64,000 bases of DNA from Entamoeba histolytica HM-1:IMSS (lineage: Eukaryota; Evosea; Mastigamoebida; Endamoebidae), in NCBI RefSeq assembly GCF_000208925.1, contig NW_001914890.1, positions 29,548 through 93,547 of the forward strand. Direction: 5' to 3'. The translations under genes and the position numbers were made by a program. The notes under the pieces were generated by a model, which was not told the DNA's origin, did not search any database, and was given only the letters and a program-made list of their open reading frames with translations. This document shows positions 52,642 through 62,477 of the stretch, piece after piece (within the stretch, counting starts at the first letter, position 1; each line of letters opens with the position of its first letter).

Positions 52642-54135
52642 ATGAGAAAAAACATACAAAATCCAGTTATTTCATCTAATACTCGGAATAAAGAATCACT
52701 AACAAACGAAATAAGACCAGGATTTACCAAGTCTTGGGATGATTTTGATCGTATCTTCAGAGATATCAAAAACGAAATCAATGAAAGAGAAGAGAAAAAA
52801 AGACAAGAAAAACTTGAGAATGAATATCTTATTGATGTCGCTGCAGAAGAATTTAAATTATCACAACAAAGTATTCAAACAATGAAAGACAGTGTTATAC
52901 CAAATACAAAAAAACCTCAAATTAAAGAACTTAAATTAAAGAGAATTATTGGTAACAAGTCAGGACAGTTACAAATTGATGAAACCAGAAAAACTAATGA
53001 TGAAATCGAAGAAATACCAACTCAAGAGTTTGAACTTATTAAAAAGAAACAAATTGAGAAAAAGAAAAATGATGATGATCTTGAGATTGAAAGTGATTCT
53101 GATGATTGGAGTAAAAAGTCATTAATTAATAAAGATAATCCAAAAAGAAATGAAAAAAGAGAAGATGATGATATTGATATTACTCCTTTTCCAACTCAAA
53201 GTGAAGATGGAAATTTTGGTGTAAAGAGTTGGATCTTAAACAACAATACCCAAGATAATGCATTAGCGTTTAATACTGAACTCACCAAAGAATGTCAAGA
53301 TAATACAATAGAAGAAATGCTAGATAGTCAAAACACAGAAAATCCTAAAAATGAAAAGAAAAGTGAAATAGAACAAAAACAAGTAAGTATTGAAAAGTCA
53401 TACAAAACGAATGAAGGAAAGTTATTAGAAAAGAAAACGGAATTAACACAAATACAATTAAACACTAATGATATTCAAAAAGAAAAATATCAAATGCAAG
53501 AAACACAACTGACTCAAAACAAATTATTCAACAACATAACTCATAGTGAAGGAACAACTAATACTAAAACTATTACTACAATACCAAACATAGAGATAAA
53601 TTCTAGTACCAATTTGCAACAAGAAGAAGCCATAAATAATCAATTAAATGAAGAATTAGAAACAACTGAAGGTGAAATTGAAAATACTGAAGTTCAAAAG
53701 AAAGAAAGTAATAGTGATGGTATGATGGAATTAGAAGAGGACAGTATTAGTTTAATAAATAAAATAGAAGAAAAAAATCAATACAGTTTTAGACTCCCAC
53801 ATGAATTAAAAAATTTACAAGTATCACTGTGTTTATTGATTTACAAATTTATGTATTGTGGAGCTCCATATAAAGTTTATGGATGTTATGATGAAAAATT
53901 CAATGTATTTATTGTTATTACTAAATTAACTGTAGAAAATTATCCATCAACTACTAATTTTAAAACTCTTCAAAAATTTAGTGAAAAATTACCTATTTTA
54001 ATTAATAAAGAACGACCAAAATATCAAATAAAAGACCGTGAAGTACCACCACCTGTAAATGATATAATTAATGAAAATATTAAAGAAGTTATAAAGGAAA
54101 TAAAACATTGTAAAGATGCAACAAAATTAATATGA
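52642..54135 (+). CDS. Large charged low-complexity protein of unknown function
   Basis: About 497 residues, single exon, starting at ATG 52642 (MRKNIQNPV); the frame is open upstream to 52534 but has no ATG. A conserved-looking N-terminal piece (PGFTKSWDDFDRIFRDIKNE) with a helix is followed by about 300 residues of Lys/Glu/Asn/Thr/Gln-rich, probably disordered sequence. An ordered C-terminal domain (about 380-495) contains YSFRLPHELKNLQVSLCLL and YKVYGCYDEKFNVFIVITKL. No family recognised. It starts 124 nt after COG4 on the same strand. Confidence 0.75.
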   Translation: MRKNIQNPVISSNTRNKESLTNEIRPGFTKSWDDFDRIFRDIKNEINEREEKKRQEKLENEYLIDVAAEEFKLSQQSIQTMKDSVIPNTKKPQIKELKLKRIIGNKSGQLQIDETRKTNDEIEEIPTQEFELIKKKQIEKKKNDDDLEIESDSDDWSKKSLINKDNPKRNEKREDDDIDITPFPTQSEDGNFGVKSWILNNNTQDNALAFNTELTKECQDNTIEEMLDSQNTENPKNEKKSEIEQKQVSIEKSYKTNEGKLLEKKTELTQIQLNTNDIQKEKYQMQETQLTQNKLFNNITHSEGTTNTKTITTIPNIEINSSTNLQQEEAINNQLNEELETTEGEIENTEVQKKESNSDGMMELEEDSISLINKIEEKNQYSFRLPHELKNLQVSLCLLIYKFMYCGAPYKVYGCYDEKFNVFIVITKLTVENYPSTTNFKTLQKFSEKLPILINKERPKYQIKDREVPPPVNDIINENIKEVIKEIKHCKDATKLI

Positions 54136-54214
54136 TTAATTAGAAAAGATAACAAGAGAAATATTCTAGTTGTTTTAATTAATTAACGTTTTTAGATTGT
54201 TTTTAAGACTTCAT

Positions 54215-54789
54215 TCATTTTGATTTAAATGTTTCATTTTCAGGAACGAATGCATTCATGAAACTTGCTTCATTAACATTATCATTACCAAATAATTTAG
54301 CCATAATTGGTTTAAATGCCATTCTCATTAAGACATAAAAGAAGAATAATGAACAATCAGTCATATCATCACCTGGAAGGTTACGGTGTGTTACTTTTGT
54401 AAAAAAAGAGAATGGCTGGAATGGTAATTTACCAACTTTTACAGGTTTAAACATATAATTAACTGCAATAGTAGATGCTATCATAAATACTAAATTTAAA
54501 ATCATTGGTTTAAATTTATGAAAAGCAATTTGTTGTTTAATAGTTGCTTGGTCTTTTTCTAATTTTTCTCGCTTTTTTTTATTTTCATATCCTCCTAATT
54601 TTGAAACTGATATATAAGTAATATCCTTTTTTATACTTAAATAAACAAACTCTTTTGTTCTAATGCCTCTGCTTCATTATTTAAAGATATATATACAGGA
54701 CTGTCAGTAACAAAATATTTTGTAATAAACTCAGAAATTGCACAACATACTAATGAATATACAGTAATAGCAATTTGAGAGAAAATCAT
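54215..54789 (-). CDS. TMCO1: TMCO1 ER membrane protein, two exons
   Basis: Exons 54789-54651 and 54606-54215, 44-nt intron (GTTTGT...CAG), 176 residues. TMCO1 is a member of the YidC/Oxa1/EMC3/Get1 superfamily at the ER; in animals it works with the multipass translocon and has been linked to calcium leak. It has a first membrane span (IAITVYSLVCCAISEFI), a cytosolic coiled coil (EAEALEQKI then SKLGGYENKKKREKLEKD across the junction), and the diagnostic KLPFQPFSFF...THRNLPGDDMTDCSLFFFYVL. Length is close to human (188). The C-terminal NPxxP-like tail seen in animals is absent. Convergent with the preceding gene. Confidence 0.93.
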
Positions 54790-55312
54790 TATTAAAATAA
54801 CTAAGATCTTATCTTTTTTTTTAGTATTAGGTTTCCACTTTAATTAAATTATAATAAAAATACTATTCAATTAAACATTAAGAAGATATAAAATTTTTAT
54901 TTGACAACATCATCTCAAATGTTCATAATGACTATACTCCATATACATTATTTAGAATAAATAACTAATTATTTTTGTTTTAGTCAACCAAAAAAAACGT
55001 GTTTGGTCATTAAAATATACATTAACTAGTGACTTATTTAAAAACATTTGTACAAGTGATTCAATAGAGATAATTTGTTTTAGTTAGTTATTAATTTATT
55101 TTTGTAATTCATTTCAAAACTATTCCAATTTTCAGAGAACAATGAATAGATGCGTTGAAATATTTTAGTTTCAAAAGACTATGAAAAACAAGATTGTCAA
55201 GGAATGAATAAAAAAAGAAAAAAGGAGATAAAAAAGAAAAAATAAATGAGAGATCGCCGCTGAAGTTCTAACATTTGCTTTTTTGAGAAGCAAGATCTGG
55301 AAATCACAAAAT
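54790..55312. other. Intergenic AT-rich spacer
   Basis: Divergent promoter region between TMCO1 and the EF-hand gene. The last 60 nt are purine-rich (AGAAAAAAGGAGATAAAAAAG), then AGATCGCCGCTGAAG at 55250-55265, an unusually GC-rich word for a leader. No gene seen. Confidence 0.4.
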
Positions 55313-55753
55313 ATGACAACCAGTGAATTGATTGATGATTATTTTTCAATCTTAGATATTGACCATGACAAGAAGATTTCTCGTGATCAAGTCATCGAAT
55401 TATTGAGGGCTCTTGGAAAAGCACCAACTCAACAACAAGAAGAAGCTATTATGAGAGAAGTAAAAGAAGATCTTGTTGGAGTTGAAAAAATTAGACAGTT
55501 ATATAAGAAATGTGAAATGAAAGTACCTAAAGATTTGTATGATGATATGTTTGGTGTATTTACTGCTTTAGATAAAGAAGAAAATGGTCAAATTCATGAA
55601 GCTGAATTAAGACAAATTCTTTCAGTTTTAGGAAGACCACTTTCAAATTCTGAAGTTGAAGCTATCATGAGATCTGCCACAGTAAGTAGAGAAGGTTACG
55701 TTGATTATAAAGAATTCGCTGATATGCTTGTTAAAGAATATCCACCAGAATAA
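55313..55753 (+). CDS. Calmodulin-like EF-hand protein (myosin light-chain type)
   Basis: 146 residues, single exon, start at ATG 55313. Four EF-hand units. The first (DIDHDKKISRDQ) has good ligands except Gln at position 12. The second is degenerate and the third (DKEENGQIHEAE) looks able to bind calcium. The fourth (VSREGYVDYKEF) lacks acidic ligands. Such loss plus the LLRALGKAPT segment is typical of essential myosin light chains or calmodulin-like proteins rather than true calmodulin. A role in actomyosin is likely but not shown here. Confidence 0.85.
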   Translation: MTTSELIDDYFSILDIDHDKKISRDQVIELLRALGKAPTQQQEEAIMREVKEDLVGVEKIRQLYKKCEMKVPKDLYDDMFGVFTALDKEENGQIHEAELRQILSVLGRPLSNSEVEAIMRSATVSREGYVDYKEFADMLVKEYPPE

Positions 55754-56693
55754 ACAATAATTTAGCGTTTTTCTTTCCAAATTAGTTCTTTTTATTATTT
55801 ATGAAAGAAAACCGCAAAGGATATTCAAGGTACTGTTTTAGTAAATACTTTGGTATTTGTTTCATAAAATTACATGTCTTTGTTTTATTTTCCTTAATGT
55901 TTTAAAGAAATGGATATTTTTATTATTAAAAATAACTGAATAAGAGTTAAAACAAACTTAAAATAGTTTTCTTTCGTTTTTGATTAATTTCCTTTTTTTC
56001 TAAAACCTTTAAAAATAAAAATAATTTTATATCCCAAAAAACAAAAAGTATCTTAAAACTATATTGAAAATAATTAAATAAATCAATAATATTATTATAA
56101 CCATTAGGTTATGTTTAATATTCTTTTATTTATGAATTTTCCTAACAACATCGCTCTTAAATTAGACTGTCTTATTAATAAATTTAACCTTCATTATTTC
56201 CTTGATTCTTAATTATTTCAAAAATTAAAAAATTATTAAATATTTTGTCATTTAAAAGTTTCTAAAGATATTTTACATAATAACGACAAAAGATAAACCT
56301 TTCATAAATATTCAAACTGGATATGACTTATTATAATAGTATTTTTTGAATATAAGATTATTATTATTTATTTGGTATTGTGGAATTATCATTCCATGAT
56401 GAAGTTTTCAATTAAGTACAATGCTTAATACATAATGATGAAGGTTCATTACATAAGTTTATAAGTAGATATTAATATTTTATAAAATAAATTTTATTAA
56501 TGTTAAATAAACATTAATATCTTTTAAAATACCTTATTTATATTAATTTCTTTTTTTTAAGAAAAGTAAATAATTGGGTAATATTATTTACTCATTAACA
56601 GAAAATGTCGAAAATAATATACTTATAATCATTCTGTTGTAATTATTCAGAACTGATTATTTAATTTTCTTCAATATATTTTTTACCTTTACT
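55754..56693. other. Gene-free AT-rich region
   Basis: 3' flank of the EF-hand gene, then AT-rich DNA leading to the end of the LINE relic. No gene or RNA recognised. Confidence 0.5.
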
Positions 56694-57673
56694 TTATATT
56701 ATATTATAATTAGATTCTTCTTCTAATGTGCTGCCAGAATTGAATGTATAAAACATTAAGTCTTTCATATTTTTTATAATAATTGTTCGTAGGATTTTGG
56801 TAAAGTCTAATTGTAATTTTAGTGTTTTTAATCTTCTTGCTGATTCTTTGTGAATTAATCCATTTATTGATAATATTACAGGTATTATTTCAATATATAT
56901 TATTTCTCTATTATTTCTTAATTTCTCTTGTAATTAAATTATTTATTTATTTTGTGAATATAATTTAATTCTAAATTATTATCCTGACATATAGCAACAT
57001 CTATAATATATCCTTTCTTTTCTGTAATATTTTGATAATATATATCTTATCTTCTAACATGGAAAGAATTGTCATTAACCAATAAATATTTATTATAAGT
57101 TATAACCATTTCATCATTATTAATACATTTTGGAGGATTATTAAAGTCAATTGCATCAAATTCATTAAAATATGTAATTAATATCTGTTTATATATTTGT
57201 TTACAAACATAATCATGTTTTGATATTTGATTCTTTTTCATTACATCATAACAATATATGATTAATAGATGCTATTGTGTTATGACAATGTTTACAATAT
57301 TTTAAAGCATCATTTTGGAGTATTTTTGATTTAATATTTCCTGTCATACTTACTCCTTCTTGCATCTTTACTACTTGGAGGAATGCATTTCTTTTTATGT
57401 TTAATGACCTCCATATGTTGCTACTGTTAATTTCTTATCATTAAAAGTGCCATTTGTACATCTTATATATTCACCACATTTCTTTTCTTTCCATTCACTT
57501 AAATATCTATCATTTAATTCATTATTTATCCATTCAAATATTTTCTTTACATTGTGCTTTCTTTCATTTAATTCTATTATATTCATTAATTCATTAAAAT
57601 TAATCTTCTTACCAAATGTTTTCTTCATTCTTTTAATTATTCCATTTGGACTTTCTTTTATTGCTTCTATCAT
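56694..57673 (-). mobile_element. Decayed 3' part of an R4-type LINE (endonuclease end)
   Basis: Minus-strand fragments read in order the C-terminal end of a LINE ORF. First is a linker (MIEAIKESPNGIIKRMKK, 57673 down). Next is RSLNIKRNAFLQVVKMQEG followed by the zinc-finger-like YCKHCHNTIASINHILL, then KHDYVCKQIY. The catalytic block of the restriction-like endonuclease follows: D-x14-D, with DIYYQ... to GYIIDVAICQD, and a stop just before the first Asp. Last is an unbroken tail ILSINGLIHKESARRLKTLK to a stop at 56694. At least three frameshifts and two stops. This matches the endonuclease end of Entamoeba LINEs; no reverse transcriptase is next to it, so the copy is partial and dead. Confidence 0.8.
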
Positions 57674-58811
57674 TTCTCATATTCCTGTGTTTGATATTTT
57701 TTGATATTATTTGTATTATATTTGTGTTTTATTTTAATCATACTGTTTATTTTTATTTAGACTACTATTAAACTATTTATGATGATGAAAATGAATAAAA
57801 TGATTCATTTTATCAATGTTGTGATGTTTGTGGTGATAATTTTTATTTAATTGTTAGTGCAAATATTCATGTATCTTTGTCTATATAGATAATACCTATT
57901 ACTAATCATTCTTCTATCATTTATGCTTGTTTATTGATATGAATTTCTCTTTCTTTTATTATTGTTTTTATATTTTTGTTAGACTTTTAATTCATATTTT
58001 TATCTCATTTATTGGTTCAATTATTTATGTTTTCTATCTAATAACTTGGATAGAAAAAACTTCATTAGTTAGTATTTAACAATATTTTTGTTATATTGAG
58101 TGTCTGAAATAAATATAACCAATCGTCCATTTATTTATTTTTCAAAACATCAACCTGTTATTATTTCATTAACTATCCCCTTAAAACATTTTAAATAATT
58201 TTCTCATTACATTAATTATTTATGAAAAAAGAAAAAAAGTAAGTTTATTTGCTACGTAAATTAATTGTTCAACTAATTAAATTTATTGTTAATATTTAAT
58301 TATGATGTTTAATTAATATATGAAAAAATTATTTTTATGTCTCAAACATTTTATAGTTATAATAATGCTTGAGACTAGTGTTATTGTTTGTAATGATTTT
58401 CTCATTTCATCTTTTGTGTTATTTAATTATGTTTAAGAATGAATAAAATTACAATATTGTAATATATTTTTAAAATACAAATACAAATAGAAATAAGATA
58501 AAATAAAATAAATCTTAAAAATAATGAAAGAAAAATTTAATAAAAAATAATAAAATATTACAATAAATATAATTTAATAAATAAAAACTGATGAATGTTT
58601 TTCAGTAGTTTATTGAAGAAACATTGATATTTTTTCAACATATCAAAAAACATTTAAATTACATTAAATTTTTTCAATACTCAAAATAATATACTGAATA
58701 AAATAGTAGATTATTTATAAAAAAATACTAGTACATTACATTATACTAAAAGAATAACCAAATAAAAATTTACCTAAACTCAATGAATTTATTGAGTATT
58801 TGACAGAAACC
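57674..58811. other. Gene-free AT-rich region downstream of RPLP0
   Basis: Upstream side of the LINE relic and the 3' flank of the P0 gene. The plus-strand frame at 57447-57704 is an antisense shadow of the LINE. Nothing else recognised. Confidence 0.5.
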
Positions 58812-59762
58812 TTAGAACAAATCACCAAATCCTCCAAAATCTTCTTCTTCCTCTTCTTCTTTAGCAGCTGGGGCTTCTTCTTTCTTTTCTTCAGTTTTAC
58901 TTTCAGTAGCAACAGCAGTAGCAGCAACGGCAGTCATGTTATTGAAGATCTTTTCAGCCAATGGGAATACAACACCACTCTCTTTTGAGAATCCAAGGAG
59001 AGCTTGGAATGCATTGAGCATAAGATGTGGGCAGGCTGCTTCGGTTGGGAGATTGGCAGCAAGTGAAATAGCAGTAGCAGCTTGAACACCTTCTTGGAAT
59101 TTCTTGACAATATCTGATTCAGTTAAATCAAGAGCTTTAGCATCATAAACAATACCGTTATCATAAACTACATCAATAACAGCTCCATATTTGAATGGAT
59201 TAATCTTTAATTTTTGAAGAAGAACTGCTTGTGATACACCAACTTTTTCTCCTTCTTTAATTAAAAGAGTTTCTGAAGTAATTTCAATTTGACCTTTAGT
59301 AATCTTTGAGGCAATGTTCAATGCTTGGACAAAGTTGGTTTGTGTTGGGTCAAGTCCTGTGTCACCAGCTGGTACAATGACATCATTTGGTGCAATAACT
59401 CCAGCTTTAGCTGGTGATGGTGCTTTAAGTTCAGTAAGTTTAGCTTTTAATTGATAAAGATCACCTTTAGTAAAGATGAATCCAACATTACCTTTAATGT
59501 GTGGAAGAAGTTCTTCGAGTTCTGGTTGAGTTTCTGCTTGATTCTTGATGGCTTTTCTAATAAGAGTATTCTTTCCCATAACAAATTCGCATGTTCCTCT
59601 TAATTCTTTTCTGATAGTTTGGAATTGAGATGATCCTACATTATCACATTTGACAACTACAACTTGTTTGTATTCTTCCAAGAGTTTTTTCATCTTGACA
59701 AGATATGCTTCTTTCTTAGCTTTCTTTTGTTCTTTACTTAAACCAGCTTTGTGTAAGGCCAT
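58812..59762 (-). CDS. RPLP0: 60S acidic ribosomal protein P0 (uL10)
   Basis: 316 residues, single exon. P0 anchors the P1/P2 stalk on 60S and recruits the GTPase factors. The N-terminal rRNA-binding domain has KMKKLLEEYKQVVVVKCDNVGS and VMGKNTLIRKAI; GNVGFIFTKGDL and PSPAKAGVIAPNDVIVP are typical. The C-terminus has an Ala-rich hinge and the acidic tail EEEEEDFGGFGDLF, the stalk peptide contacted by elongation factors. Length is standard. G+C is higher than in neighbours, as expected for a highly expressed gene. Confidence 0.97.
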   Translation of the reverse strand: MALHKAGLSKEQKKAKKEAYLVKMKKLLEEYKQVVVVKCDNVGSSQFQTIRKELRGTCEFVMGKNTLIRKAIKNQAETQPELEELLPHIKGNVGFIFTKGDLYQLKAKLTELKAPSPAKAGVIAPNDVIVPAGDTGLDPTQTNFVQALNIASKITKGQIEITSETLLIKEGEKVGVSQAVLLQKLKINPFKYGAVIDVVYDNGIVYDAKALDLTESDIVKKFQEGVQAATAISLAANLPTEAACPHLMLNAFQALLGFSKESGVVFPLAEKIFNNMTAVAATAVATESKTEEKKEEAPAAKEEEEEEDFGGFGDLF

Positions 59763-59972
59763 CGCTAGCTATCTCAAATTTTTAGATTATAGGGTTTTTC
59801 TCTTCATTCCTATTTTTATTATTAATTATAATTTATTTATTATTAATTATAGATTTGTATCATAATTATTTCAGTTTATAAAGTTTAAAGTGTTTCTTTA
59901 TAGTTTATAAAAACAAATAACATAAAAAATAACAAAAATTTATAGAATAATAAAAAAGAACTTAATTGTGAA

Positions 59973-61433
59973 TTACATCAACATCTGATTATAGGCAGCA
60001 TCAATCTCCATTGGATTCACTAAATATTGATCTTCTAAGAATGGTAATTCTGGTGCTCCTCCAAATAAAGAGGACATATATTGTTTTTGTTCTTCAATAT
60101 CCATTGCAGGACCATAATTACCGATCATTGGGTTAGCTGTTAATTCTGGTGGAATGGTGTTAATAAAACTTGGTTCAAATAATTGAGATCTTTGTTTTTG
60201 TCTCATTTTATTAATTTGATCAATTTTCATATTTCTTTCTTTATTTAATTCAGCAACAGTTGGCATATTGTCAAACATATTTGGTATTGGTTGTTCTTGA
60301 ATTAATTGTTGTCCCATTGGTTGAAGACCTTCTTGTTTAGCTCTTTGTTGTGTTTTATAAACAGTTTTTTCAATAGCTCTCTTATTTTCTTTAATAACAT
60401 TCATTTTTGGTTTATTTGTAATATTTTTCTTTGCGACTAAATTACCTTTTGTTATTTTTTCTTTATTAATTGCTTTTTTCATTTTAATGTTTTGTCTAAC
60501 AAGTTCATCCTTTTGTTTTTGAATTTTCTTTTTAGCTTCTTTAACTTTATTTAATTGTTTTTGTTCTTCATCACTCTTCTTAATTTCTTTTTGAGCTTCT
60601 TGAACAACTTTCTTAGTTTTCTTAAGTGATTCTTGTTGTGCTGGAGTTAAAACTTTTTTTAATTGTTTATTAACAGCTTTATTAACAGCTACAGATCTTT
60701 CTTTTTTATCAATATCAACTGCAATATTATCTTTCTTAGTAGCTCTCAATACAATATCAGCAGATTTACTCTTAAAAGCACTTGGTTGTAATCCTAATGC
60801 AGTATTTTTGACTTCTTCCATAATTGCTTTATAAGCTTTTTTATAAACATTCTTTTCTGCTTTCTTCTTTTCTAATTTAATCTTTTGTTGATCATTTCCA
60901 AATTTCTTCTTAGCTTCTTCTACAGCTTTCTTTCCAGCTCTTTTGGCAGCAATAGAACTGTATTTTTTAGCTGATTCTTTTGCAATTTTTTTAACTTGTT
61001 TTTTTGCTTGTTTTGTAATCTTTGATGCTTTTAAATTAGATGTACTTCCAACTCTTCTTTCAAGTCTATGTCTTCTAATAAATTCATTACGTTCAATTCC
61101 AGTAAGTCCATCAGCAATTCCTCTCATTTTATCAAGGAATTTTCTTGAAGCAGCTCTAAGAACTCTTAATTCACTTAAAATTGATTCAATACCTCTTTCA
61201 AGTTGAACTCTTGATGTAGGATTTGCAGCAAGTCTAAGGTCATGATAATGCATTCTCAATTGATCTTTAAGAACTCTTTCTCTATCTTCATTAATTTGAA
61301 TTCGTTTTTCTAATTCAACTACATCTTTTTCACTTGTAACAAGATTAGCAGCTAATATTCCTGTATGTCCAATTTCAGTTATAAGTGCAATACTGGAAAT
61401 AACAAATACTGAAATAAAAAGAATTTGCTTCAT
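59973..61433 (-). CDS. Secreted Lys-rich coiled-coil protein
   Basis: 486 residues, single exon, start at ATG 61433 (MKQILFISVFVISS). The signal peptide is clear (residues 1-15). An Arg/Glu helical region (about 30-110) is followed by a very Lys/Ala/Glu-rich coiled coil (about 120-350), with repeats of KKAxxEAKKK type. A Pro/Met/Asn-rich C-terminus (about 360-486) is without Cys and ends NQMLM. Cys is nearly or wholly absent, unlike most amoebal secreted proteins. Function unknown; the layout resembles the secreted coiled-coil gene at 6630-8825, without evident sequence identity. A GAACT lies 48 nt upstream (61481-61485). Confidence 0.78.
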   Translation of the reverse strand: MKQILFISVFVISSIALITEIGHTGILAANLVTSEKDVVELEKRIQINEDRERVLKDQLRMHYHDLRLAANPTSRVQLERGIESILSELRVLRAASRKFLDKMRGIADGLTGIERNEFIRRHRLERRVGSTSNLKASKITKQAKKQVKKIAKESAKKYSSIAAKRAGKKAVEEAKKKFGNDQQKIKLEKKKAEKNVYKKAYKAIMEEVKNTALGLQPSAFKSKSADIVLRATKKDNIAVDIDKKERSVAVNKAVNKQLKKVLTPAQQESLKKTKKVVQEAQKEIKKSDEEQKQLNKVKEAKKKIQKQKDELVRQNIKMKKAINKEKITKGNLVAKKNITNKPKMNVIKENKRAIEKTVYKTQQRAKQEGLQPMGQQLIQEQPIPNMFDNMPTVAELNKERNMKIDQINKMRQKQRSQLFEPSFINTIPPELTANPMIGNYGPAMDIEEQKQYMSSLFGGAPELPFLEDQYLVNPMEIDAAYNQMLM

Positions 61434-61633
61434 ACCTTTCAAAATAATATAATTTTTTTTAAGTTTTTTTCTTTTTTTTTAGTTCCTTTTTTTTTCTTTT
61501 TTTTTTTTCTTTTGATTTTTATTCTTTTTGTTAAAACATTTTTCTTAATTCTTATGTTGTAAAAGAAGATAATATAACAAATTTTAAAAATATAATGGAT
61601 TTGTATAAAATGTATCAATCACAAAAATTCAAT

Positions 61634-62303
61634 TCAATGGCGATGAGAATCTCTCTTAGACCTGTCTCTATCTTTATCTCTTCGAGGTGACCTACTTCTT
61701 GAACGACGTCTTTCACGTCTTGATCTGCTTCTTGAGTGATGTCTTTTTGATCCTTTAAAGTGTCTAGAATGGGAACGAGAGTGTCTAGAACGAGATCTTT
61801 TTCTTTCATTTTCATCACCTCTTCTATTACTTTCACCTCTACGTCGTTGGTATAATTAATTGTATCAGAAATAAAAAGAAAAGAAAACCAAACTTCTTCA
61901 ATTCATTTGCATAATATTCTTTTGAAGAAGTATGTGAAAATTGACCATTCTCATAAATAAATTGAAGTTCTGTTTTAGTGGTCCACGGTTGAGCTAAAAT
62001 CTTTTCACTACACAACTTATCTTTGTCACCAATCAAATCTTCAACTGGACTTTCATTTAGAGCTTTAATTAATCCATCACAATCACTTTTATTTTTTAAT
62101 GTAACAACAGCAACTCCAAGAGATTTACCACTTGACACATCAGTTTTAATATCAACAGAAATAACTTCAACCAGTTTTGATATTATATCTTTAATTTCAG
62201 TGTCTTTGACATACTACTTATTACCTTCTCATTTTTATTATAACTAAATAACAACTAAACAAACATAGTTAAAAGTTCCAATAATCAAAGTAGGTTCAAT
62301 CAT
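61634..62303 (-). CDS. Small SR-type protein (RRM plus RS domain), three exons
   Basis: Exons 62303-62265, 62213-61894 and 61838-61634, introns 51 nt (GTTTGT) and 55 nt (GTTTGG), acceptors TAG, 187 residues. Exon 1 supplies RNP2-like TLIIGTFNY. Exon 2 carries the rest of a divergent RRM (SVDIKTDVSSGKSLGVAVVTLKNKSDCDGLIKAL). Exon 3 in the spliced frame is a classic RS domain (KRSRSRHSRSHSRH, SRSRSRRERRRSRSRSP). SR proteins define exons and recruit the spliceosome; short introns as here still need them. The exact orthologue (for example a CPSF6 or SRSF relative) is not clear. Reading exon 3 in the other frame gives a false 73-residue protein. Confidence 0.85.
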
Positions 62304-62477
62304 CAAAACGTGTTAATACAAATTTTAAGTGAAATTTTTCTGATTTCTTATTTATTTTTACTTATTTTTTTCTGACTAAACATAATATTCTTTTCTTTTT
62401 AAATTATTATGAAAATCAATTTTATAATAAAAGGATTTTTAACATAAAATTTTTTTTTTCTACCAAAAAGTATTCAT

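Noticed and set aside
57447..57704. 85-codon plus-strand frame
   Set aside because: Antisense to the LINE endonuclease relic.
61615..61836. 73-residue acidic protein in the SR gene region
   Set aside because: Wrong frame of the RS-domain exon; the spliced frame gives Arg/Ser repeats.
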